Assembly: GCF_900460535.1 (NCBI RefSeq)
Contig: NZ_UHIL01000001.1
Location: forward strand, 1,364,001 to 1,428,000
Reading direction: 5' to 3'
Source of the DNA: Vibrio parahaemolyticus
GTDB taxonomy: Bacteria; Pseudomonadota; Gammaproteobacteria; Enterobacterales; Vibrionaceae
DNA: 64,000 nucleotides
Both the position numbers and the translations under genes were made by a program. Shown in pieces: positions 58,434-64,000 of the stretch (position 1 is the first letter of the stretch; each line of letters begins with the position of its first letter). Under the pieces are notes generated by a model. It had not been told where the DNA came from. It did no database searches and saw only the letters and a program-made list of their open reading frames with translations.

Positions 58434-60095
58434 TTAAGCTGCTAGGATAGCTTTTAGATCATCCTGAACATTGCCAATACTGCGCATATCGAACTTCTCT
58501 TGGATGATGGCGATTAGGTTTGGCGTAAGGAATGCCGGTGCAGTAGGGCCTGTGTAAATGCCTTTCACGCCCAATGCAAATAGCGTTAGCAAGATAACGA
58601 TCGCTTTTTGCTCGAACCAAGAAAGTACAAGCGTGAGTGGTAGCTCATTGATGTCACAGTCAAACTCTTTCGCCAGTGCAAGTGCAAGCTGGATTGCAGA
58701 GTAAGCATCGTTACATTGGCCCACATCCAATAGGCGAGGGATACCGTTGATATCGCCGAACGTATTCTTGTTGAAGCGGAACTTACCACACGCCAAGGTC
58801 AGGATTAGCGTGTCTTCTGGCGCTTCAGCCGTAAAATCGGTGTAGTAGCTGCGTTCAGCTTTATCACCATCACAACCGCCGACTAGGAAGAAGTGTTTGA
58901 TGTTGCCTTGCTTCACTTGATCGATAACCGCAGGGGCGGCATTCATCAGTGCATTGCGACCAAAACCAACCGTGATGTGGTGTTCGATTTCATCGTGTTG
59001 GAAACCGTCTTGCGCTAGAGCACATTCAATCACTTGGCTAAAATCATCGCCTTCGATGTGAGCCACACCAGGCCAGCCAACAATACTACGAGTGAATAAA
59101 CGGTCTGCGTATTGACCCACATTTGGATTCAATAAGCAGTTTGACGTCATTACGATTGCGCCAGGGAAGTTTGCGAATTCTTTCTGTTGGTTTTGCCATG
59201 CGCTGCCGTAGTTGCCGACAAGATGAGGGTATTTCTTCAGCTCTGGGTAGCCGTGTGCAGGCAGCATTTCACCGTTGGTGTAAACGTTGATGCCCTTGCC
59301 TTCGGTTTGTTGCAGGATTTTTTCTAGGTCATGCAAATCATGGCCAGAGACAAGAATACATTTGCCTTTTACTGATTTGACGTTCACCGTTGTTGGTTCA
59401 GGATGGCCGAAGGTCGTAGTTTCACCTTGGTCGAGCATTTCCATCACTTTGTAGTTCATCAGGCCAATGCGCATTGAGCAATCAAGTAGTTCGCCAAGAT
59501 CTTCAGGATCTGTGCCTAACCACGCCATGATTTCATGGTATTCGGCATAGATATCGTTGTTGGTTTGCTCAAGAACGCGTGCGTGCTCCATGTACGCTGC
59601 GGCACCTTTAAGTCCGTATAGGCAAAGTAGGCGTAGGCCAATAACATCTTCATGTACTTGGTCTTTACCACGGTTAACCGCGACTTGAGGAGCAAAAGCT
59701 AAGATAGCTTCTGCGCTGTCTGGTAGCTCAAAGTGAGCAACCGCAGGAATGTCAGCGACTTCGGTATCGGCAAGCGTTGCTGCAGACATCACTTGCTCTT
59801 TTAACAATGCTTTGTACGTTGCAGCTTGAGAAGTTAACTCCAGGATGCGTTCAGGGTCGAAGTTAACGTTCGTCAATGTAGAGAAAAATGCCTTGGGTGC
59901 CCATTGGTTGATTTCATCGTTAATGATGTTGAATTCAAGTGCTTTTGATGCCCAAAAAGAAACCCCTTGCAGTGTGTAAACCAACACGTCTTGTAGGTCT
60001 GATACTTCAGAAGTTTTGCCACACATGCCTTGTGCAAAAGAACAACCTTTAACAGCAGGGGTTTGAATTGTCTGTTCACATTGAATACAGAACAT
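58434..60095 (-). CDS. hcp: Hybrid-cluster protein Hcp (NO reductase)
   Basis: Hcp reduces nitric oxide to nitrous oxide, or hydroxylamine to ammonia, and protects against nitrosative stress. The 553-residue protein starts at 60095 ([11 protein letters not shown]), with a GGAG site. The cysteine pattern C-x2-C-x11-C-x6-C at the N terminus is that of the E. coli type with a [2Fe-2S] cluster. Hybrid cluster ligands include C in [14 protein letters not shown] segments, [10 protein letters not shown] and [11 protein letters not shown]. It is preceded by a sigma-54 promoter and paired NorR-type sites. Confidence 0.95.
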   Translation of the reverse strand: MFCIQCEQTIQTPAVKGCSFAQGMCGKTSEVSDLQDVLVYTLQGVSFWASKALEFNIINDEINQWAPKAFFSTLTNVNFDPERILELTSQAATYKALLKEQVMSAATLADTEVADIPAVAHFELPDSAEAILAFAPQVAVNRGKDQVHEDVIGLRLLCLYGLKGAAAYMEHARVLEQTNNDIYAEYHEIMAWLGTDPEDLGELLDCSMRIGLMNYKVMEMLDQGETTTFGHPEPTTVNVKSVKGKCILVSGHDLHDLEKILQQTEGKGINVYTNGEMLPAHGYPELKKYPHLVGNYGSAWQNQQKEFANFPGAIVMTSNCLLNPNVGQYADRLFTRSIVGWPGVAHIEGDDFSQVIECALAQDGFQHDEIEHHITVGFGRNALMNAAPAVIDQVKQGNIKHFFLVGGCDGDKAERSYYTDFTAEAPEDTLILTLACGKFRFNKNTFGDINGIPRLLDVGQCNDAYSAIQLALALAKEFDCDINELPLTLVLSWFEQKAIVILLTLFALGVKGIYTGPTAPAFLTPNLIAIIQEKFDMRSIGNVQDDLKAILAA

Positions 60096-60145
60096 ATTGG
60101 GTTCTCCAGTGATTGTTTTAATAGTCGTGATGTTGACCACTAGAG

Positions 60146-60161
60146 AGCAGAATGCGTGCCA
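60146..60161 (-). promoter_or_regulatory. Sigma-54 promoter of hcp
   Basis: On the minus strand TGGCACGCATTCTGCT has a perfect -24 element (TGGCACG) and CTGCT in place of TTGCA at the correct spacing. Transcription would start near 60134, about 39 bases before hcp. Confidence 0.85.
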
Positions 60162-60213
60162 ATTATTATCTTGTTGATTTTTAATGGTTTTGTTTGTTTT
60201 TGATAGGGCGGGT

Positions 60214-60230
60214 GATGTAATTAAGACAAC
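60214..60230. promoter_or_regulatory. NorR-type site 1 upstream of hcp
   Basis: GATGTAATTAAGACAAC contains the NorR core GT-N7-AC. It is one arm of a perfect 15-bp inverted repeat (60214-60228 with 60239-60253) and lies about 55 bases upstream of the -24 element. Confidence 0.6.
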
Positions 60231-60236
60231 ATAAAC

Positions 60237-60253
60237 GATGTCTTAATTACATC
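60237..60253. promoter_or_regulatory. NorR-type site 2 upstream of hcp
   Basis: GATGTCTTAATTACATC is palindromic with GATGT-N7-ACATC and GT-N7-AC inside. It partners the previous site at a centre-to-centre distance of 23 bases, about two helical turns. Confidence 0.62.
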
Positions 60254-60269
60254 GGATTCTTGTGGTTGG

Positions 60270-61799
60270 TTATTTATTGATCCCGAGCTTTTTACCCATT
60301 CGATATAAGTTACCGCGATCCATTTGTAAAAACTCCGCCGCTTTTGCCCAAACGCCACCAGTTTGGCTCAAAGCATGTTCAATTAAATCACGCTGATAGC
60401 TTTCTATTAGCTCTCGCATTGGTTGGCTTTCTTTGGGTAAATAATGTGATGTGTTTTTTACATCATCGAGAGCCAATGAGGTGTCGAAATGGTTAAGCAT
60501 GATCGTGCTTGCGCCTTGTTGAATGGCGTGCAAAGCCGCGCGAGTTAAAGTGTGTTCGAGCTCGCGCACGTTTCCGTACCAAGGTAAAGATTCCAATTGA
60601 GTCAACACTTTAGGATGAACGTGCAGATTGGGTGCATTGAATTGTTGGCGTACTTTTTCCAACAAATATCCTGCTAAAACGGGAATATCCCCGTCACGGG
60701 CACGCAGTGGGGGGACTTGGATTGGGAACACGTTCAAACGGTGGAAAAGGTCTGCTCGAAACGTGCCAGCTTCGACCTCTTTTTCTAATTGTCGATTGGT
60801 CGCGGCGATGATGCGCACATTGACCATCAAATGCTGATCGCTACCTACACGTTGCAGCTCGCCTTGCTGAATTACGCGCAGCAATTTTGCTTGCAAAATC
60901 AAAGGCAGTTCACCCACTTCATCAAGGAAAATCGTTCCACCGTCTGCCAATTCAAACTTACCGGCACGGTGGCTATTCGCACCTGTAAATGCGCCTTTGA
61001 CATGGCCAAACAGTTCACTCTCAGCCAGACCTTCAGGCAGGGCCGCACAGTTGACGTAAATCATCGGCTTATCGCTACGATGAGATTGCGCGTGCACCGA
61101 GTGCGCGACCAGTTCTTTACCAGTACCGGTCTCTCCTGTGATAAGTACCGCGTAATCTGATTGAGCAACGGTCGCAATGTTGTTTCGTAACTGGTTGATC
61201 TGCGGACTTAAACCCACCATTTCACCATGTTGAGAACGGGCTTGCTGGATAAGGGTTTGAGTGACGCTTTTTTGCTTCTGGTTTTGCGCTTTGAGTGCTT
61301 TTAATTGAGCAATGTTACGCAATGTCGCAGCGGTCAAAGCCGCAAAGGTTTCGATAGCGACAGGGTCAATGTCATCAAATGCGCCAATGGTTAGGGCGTC
61401 CATGGTTAACGCGCCAACAAGTTGTCCTTCCACATACAAGCTAAAGCCCATGCAATCGTGAACATCAATGCACTGGTCTTCGGTTAATAGTGTGCCGTCA
61501 AAAGGATCAGGCAGTGAACAATCGGCATCGAAACGCACCGGCTCACGGCTATGAATAATGGCATCTAAGCGTGGATGTGCTTTGGGGAAATAGCGACGAC
61601 CTAAGACCGAGCTGGATAAGCCTTTTACCGCGACAGGAGTCAGAAACCCATCCTCATCGAAGATAAACAGGCAGCTCGCATCACATGGGAATACTTGCGC
61701 GACCCCATCAATGAGGTTTTGATATTGCTGCTCGTGAGAGCGATTAGAGCTGAGGTTTAGCGCGATATTAAGGAGTACGTGGTCAACAGTCGGTGTCAT
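60270..61799 (-). CDS. norR: Nitric-oxide-responsive sigma-54 activator NorR
   Basis: The 509-residue protein has an N-terminal GAF domain that senses NO through a non-haem iron (the HDC motif of VHDCMGFSL and aspartates near DPFDG and ALTMDAL match positions known in E. coli NorR). A linker and AAA+ domain follow ([38 protein letters not shown]), then a Fis-type helix-turn-helix ([20 protein letters not shown]). It lies directly upstream of hcp, and the only nearby sigma-54 promoter is that of hcp, so hcp-hcr, not norVW, is its likely target here. Confidence 0.93.
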   Translation of the reverse strand: MTPTVDHVLLNIALNLSSNRSHEQQYQNLIDGVAQVFPCDASCLFIFDEDGFLTPVAVKGLSSSVLGRRYFPKAHPRLDAIIHSREPVRFDADCSLPDPFDGTLLTEDQCIDVHDCMGFSLYVEGQLVGALTMDALTIGAFDDIDPVAIETFAALTAATLRNIAQLKALKAQNQKQKSVTQTLIQQARSQHGEMVGLSPQINQLRNNIATVAQSDYAVLITGETGTGKELVAHSVHAQSHRSDKPMIYVNCAALPEGLAESELFGHVKGAFTGANSHRAGKFELADGGTIFLDEVGELPLILQAKLLRVIQQGELQRVGSDQHLMVNVRIIAATNRQLEKEVEAGTFRADLFHRLNVFPIQVPPLRARDGDIPVLAGYLLEKVRQQFNAPNLHVHPKVLTQLESLPWYGNVRELEHTLTRAALHAIQQGASTIMLNHFDTSLALDDVKNTSHYLPKESQPMRELIESYQRDLIEHALSQTGGVWAKAAEFLQMDRGNLYRMGKKLGINK

Positions 61800-61842
61800 A
61801 ACAAGCCCAAAGTTATCTGGAATGGGCTCATGTTAGCAATTT

Positions 61843-61859
61843 GATGTCATTTGAACATC
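61843..61859. promoter_or_regulatory. NorR-type site 3 upstream of norR
   Basis: GATGTCATTTGAACATC has the same GATGT-N7-ACATC plan as the sites before hcp. It lies 44-60 bases before the norR start, suggesting autoregulation. Confidence 0.5.
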
Positions 61860-61876
61860 GAAAGGTGTGGGAGGTT

Positions 61877-61893
61877 GATGTTCCATTGACGAC
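61877..61893. promoter_or_regulatory. NorR-type site 4 upstream of norR
   Basis: GATGTTCCATTGACGAC has GT-N7-AC with the GATGT left half and a weaker right half. It stands 34 bases from site 3, centre to centre. Confidence 0.4.
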
Positions 61894-62011
61894 GATCAAA
61901 TTTGATACAAATAGAATCGCGCAAGCCGATGAGTAAGCAACGTACGCTTGCGCGGACTAAGCTCTTTGAGCCAAAACAGCAGACCAATGGAACGGAGTCA
62001 TCGTGTTCAAA

Positions 62012-62491
62012 TTAGCGAGGTACAACCCTTGCGTCATTACCAGACATGTTGATTTGAACGGCTTGGCCTGGCTGGAAAATCATGTTTGGGTTTGCTTCTT
62101 GAACGACAGATATGATCTTTCCATCCTCTAATCGAATGGTCAGGTTCACACCATTTCTTTTCGCGGTTGCTTCGGCGGCTTTACTACCTGCATAACCACC
62201 TAATAAACCACCACCAATGGCTGCGATATCCGAGCCAGAACCGCCCCCAATTTTCGAACCCAAAATACCACCCACGGCAGCCCCTGCTATTGTACCGATG
62301 GCGTTGGATTGGGTAGAGGCATCAATGGTTACGGGTTCTACTTTTTCTATCGTGCCGTAGTAAACCTGCTGAACTTTGCGAGTGTCGGACGAGCCGTATG
62401 CATCTCCGTACGGGTTAGGTGAGCTACAGCCGCCAAGCACGATCGCACAAGTAATGGTGAGCAACATGCCTAACTTGATGTGTTTTTTCAT
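62012..62491 (-). CDS. Glycine-zipper outer-membrane lipoprotein (SlyB/Pcp-like)
   Basis: The 159-residue protein begins with a lipoprotein signal (LGGC lipobox in IVLGGCSSPNPYGD). It has a central glycine-zipper region (about residues 60-100), rich in GGxxG repeats such as IAGAAVGGILGSKIGGGSGS. The C-terminal part VNLTIRLEDGKIISVVQEANP is typical of SlyB/Pcp proteins. GGAGG lies five bases before the ATG at 62491; the frame extends further but without better support. It should sit in the outer membrane; its function is structural or stress-related by analogy. Confidence 0.85.
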   Translation of the reverse strand: MKKHIKLGMLLTITCAIVLGGCSSPNPYGDAYGSSDTRKVQQVYYGTIEKVEPVTIDASTQSNAIGTIAGAAVGGILGSKIGGGSGSDIAAIGGGLLGGYAGSKAAEATAKRNGVNLTIRLEDGKIISVVQEANPNMIFQPGQAVQINMSGNDARVVPR

Positions 62492-62615
62492 ATAGCCTCC
62501 GAATGGTTTCTCCACCCAAAGAGTATATACCTCAATTTAGCATGTGCTTTGATGCGTTAATAAACAGTCGCTTAGTGATGTTTTTTCTCAAGAATACGTA
62601 CATTTCTGAGCGGTG

Positions 62616-63227
62616 TTAACGGCCTTTGAGCGTATGAAACCCAGAGTAAATTCGCGTGAATGTGGTAAACCAACATGCCGCACCGAAGATGTATGCAATG
62701 ACCGAAAAGTGTTGTGGCATCAGGCAAAACAGCACAAAACAGCCGATGGTTTCCGTGCCTTCGGTTAAGCCGCTCATGTAGTAGAGAGATTTGTGTTTAT
62801 ACACCGGATTATCGATGCCTTGTTTCCCTGCCATGATGGCAAAAGCCAAAAAGCTGCTTCCCGTTCCGACAAAGGAAAAAATCAAAAATGCCCCTGCAAT
62901 GGCATTTTGTTCTGGGTTTGCTAACACAAAACCAAAAGGAATCAGGGAATAGAACAGAAAATCTAAGCTGATATCGAGAAAACCGCCCGCATCGGTAATG
63001 CCTTGAATCCTCGCCAGTGCGCCGTCTAATCCATCACAGATTCTGTTCAGCAAAATAAACAGCAATGCCAACAAGTATTGTTCGGTGATCAAAGCCGGTA
63101 GGGCAAAGCAGCCAAGCACAAAACCAAATACTGTCGTTTGGTTTGCGGTGATGCCACATTTGTCGAGGTATGTCGCACTGAGTGCCAGCGGTTTGCGGAT
63201 GAGCTTTATACTCAGGCTATCAAGCAT
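62616..63227 (-). CDS. ynjF: CDP-alcohol phosphatidyltransferase (YnjF-like)
   Basis: The 203-residue membrane protein has the CDP-alcohol phosphatidyltransferase motif as RICDGLDGALARIQGITDAGGFLDISLD, seen here with D-G-x2-A-R-x8-G-x3-D-x3-D. About six helices follow. It resembles E. coli YnjF, which lies in the same ynjDF order, and overlaps the ATPase gene by eight bases. The lipid product is unknown. Confidence 0.85.
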   Translation of the reverse strand: MLDSLSIKLIRKPLALSATYLDKCGITANQTTVFGFVLGCFALPALITEQYLLALLFILLNRICDGLDGALARIQGITDAGGFLDISLDFLFYSLIPFGFVLANPEQNAIAGAFLIFSFVGTGSSFLAFAIMAGKQGIDNPVYKHKSLYYMSGLTEGTETIGCFVLFCLMPQHFSVIAYIFGAACWFTTFTRIYSGFHTLKGR

Positions 63228-63867
63228 GATTTGTCTCCCACGGCCAGTTTAGGCAGCGGCTGCCATTGGGAATGTCGTCTTCATCGTGCGTTACCATCAA
63301 AGTAGGGATGTTCGCTTGCTGCAATTGCTCGACCACCCAATTGCGAAATTGTACGCGCAGATCTTTATCTAACTTGCTGTAGGGCTCATCGAGTAGCGCA
63401 ACTTTCGGCTTTGCCAACAGCATACGAGTCAAAGCAATACGGGCACGTTGTCCTCCGGAGATTTGATCTGGGAAGGATTCGGCAAGTTTGGTCAATGCAA
63501 TGTTCTTCAGTGCTTGCATGGCGTGAGCTTTACGTTCTTCACCTTTGATTGAGTTTGGTAGCGCGAAGGCAAGGTTCTCCCACACCGTCAAGTGGGGGAA
63601 GAGCAAATCGTCTTGGAATAGAATACCGACCTGACGCTTATGGGCAGGGAGGGCATCCAACTTTTCGTTATCAAGCGTAATGGATCCAGAGTAGTTGAAC
63701 TCGGCGGATAGGTGCCCAGCAATAGCATCCAACAAAGTGGATTTACCACAACCACTTGGTCCCATCAGAGTAACAATTTCACCTTTCTCTACGGTCATGT
63801 TGAACGCAGAAAAAAGCGTGTCGCCATTGGCTTTACGGATGGCGAGGTTTTCGAGACAAAGACTCAT
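63220..63867 (-). CDS. ynjD: ABC transporter ATPase (YnjD-like)
   Basis: The 215-residue ATPase has Walker A GPSGCGKST, signature QISGGQRAR, Walker B VALLDEPYSKLD and switch MVTHDEDD. It is of the spermidine/thiamine import type with a short C terminus. Together with the permease fragment beside it and ynjF downstream it reproduces most of the E. coli ynjBCD(E)F cluster. The substrate is unknown. Confidence 0.88.
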   Translation of the reverse strand: MSLCLENLAIRKANGDTLFSAFNMTVEKGEIVTLMGPSGCGKSTLLDAIAGHLSAEFNYSGSITLDNEKLDALPAHKRQVGILFQDDLLFPHLTVWENLAFALPNSIKGEERKAHAMQALKNIALTKLAESFPDQISGGQRARIALTRMLLAKPKVALLDEPYSKLDKDLRVQFRNWVVEQLQQANIPTLMVTHDEDDIPNGSRCLNWPWETNHA

Positions 63868-64000
63868 TCAGTAGTAAACCTTTTATAGACAAGCGGCGAT
63901 ACTTCACGTGTAAGCGGCTTAGTAGTATCGCAAAAGAGAAGAACAAGAACGGCAAGAGTGCTTGCCAAATGGCGTAAATCGCGGTGACACGTCGGTCAAA
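63833..64000 (-). CDS. ABC permease, C-terminal fragment (YnjC-like)
   Basis: A minus-strand frame open to the window edge encodes FDRRVTAIYAIWQALLPF, a membrane helix through residue 28, and a basic tail RLHVKYRRLS. It ends at 63833, overlapping ynjD by 35 bases in another frame. Position and hydrophobicity fit the last helix of the YnjC permease. The gene continues past the window. Confidence 0.6.
   Translation of the reverse strand, partial: FDRRVTAIYAIWQALLPFLFFSFAILLSRLHVKYRRLSIKGLLLNESLSRKPRHP

Noticed and set aside
61919..61955. Terminator after the glycine-zipper lipoprotein gene
   Set aside because: GCGCAAGC and GCTTGCGC can pair, but the loop is about 20 bases and no T tract follows, so it is too weak to call.

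Overview
The window is a contiguous stretch of a gammaproteobacterial chromosome, almost certainly a Vibrio of the parahaemolyticus/alginolyticus/harveyi type and probably its main chromosome. Supporting this are a complete hisGDCBHAFI operon behind a five-histidine leader peptide, a torECA trimethylamine N-oxide respiration operon, the sapABCDF / pspF / pspABC neighbourhood followed by an RND pump with two adaptors, a Mn-exporter-like membrane protein divergent from a Mn-dependent pyrophosphatase, and a norR-hcp-hcr cluster. Gene density is high and most operons end in clear intrinsic terminators. I see no IS element, prophage, CRISPR array, rRNA or tRNA. The window opens inside an NhaC-type antiporter gene and closes inside an ABC permease gene.

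Layout. 1-5 kb: the antiporter tail, then an 790-residue secreted protein of unknown function with two SdrD/Cna-like repeats, and a stand-alone sigma-54 activator next to it. A sigma-54 promoter-like site precedes the secreted-protein gene, so the two look like a private regulator-target module. 5-12.4 kb: histidine biosynthesis with leader peptide and attenuator. 12.4-23.6 kb: housekeeping and accessory single genes (ychJ, an EAL-HDOD protein, lpxH, ppiB, cysS, tdk, a DUF218 protein, an epimerase-like protein, a LysR regulator, a PACE efflux protein, focA, fetB), with a 45-codon possible small gene and a pair of facing consensus DnaA boxes between focA and fetB.

24-32.8 kb: torECA, a solitary GH36 alpha-galactosidase, a MneA-like manganese exporter with a Fur-like operator, the Mn-dependent pyrophosphatase ppaC and a DUF2750 protein. 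32.8-46.3 kb: sapABCDF, pspF, a sigma-54 promoter, pspABC, and the two-adaptor RND pump. This is an envelope-stress and efflux block. 46.3-57.3 kb: tag, a lipase with its foldase, metC, a cardiolipin synthase, a sodium symporter with a TyrR box, a chemoreceptor with a CRP site, a pseudouridine synthase and an rRNA methyltransferase-like protein.

57.3-64 kb: hcr, hcp and norR on the minus strand (nitric-oxide detoxification), a glycine-zipper lipoprotein, and the ynjF/ynjD/ynjC-like transporter genes. Four copies of a GATGT-N7-AC motif lie in front of hcp and norR and a near-perfect sigma-54 promoter lies before hcp, which makes the NorR circuit readable directly from the sequence. Functional names rest on recognised motifs and family resemblance read by eye; no database search was run.
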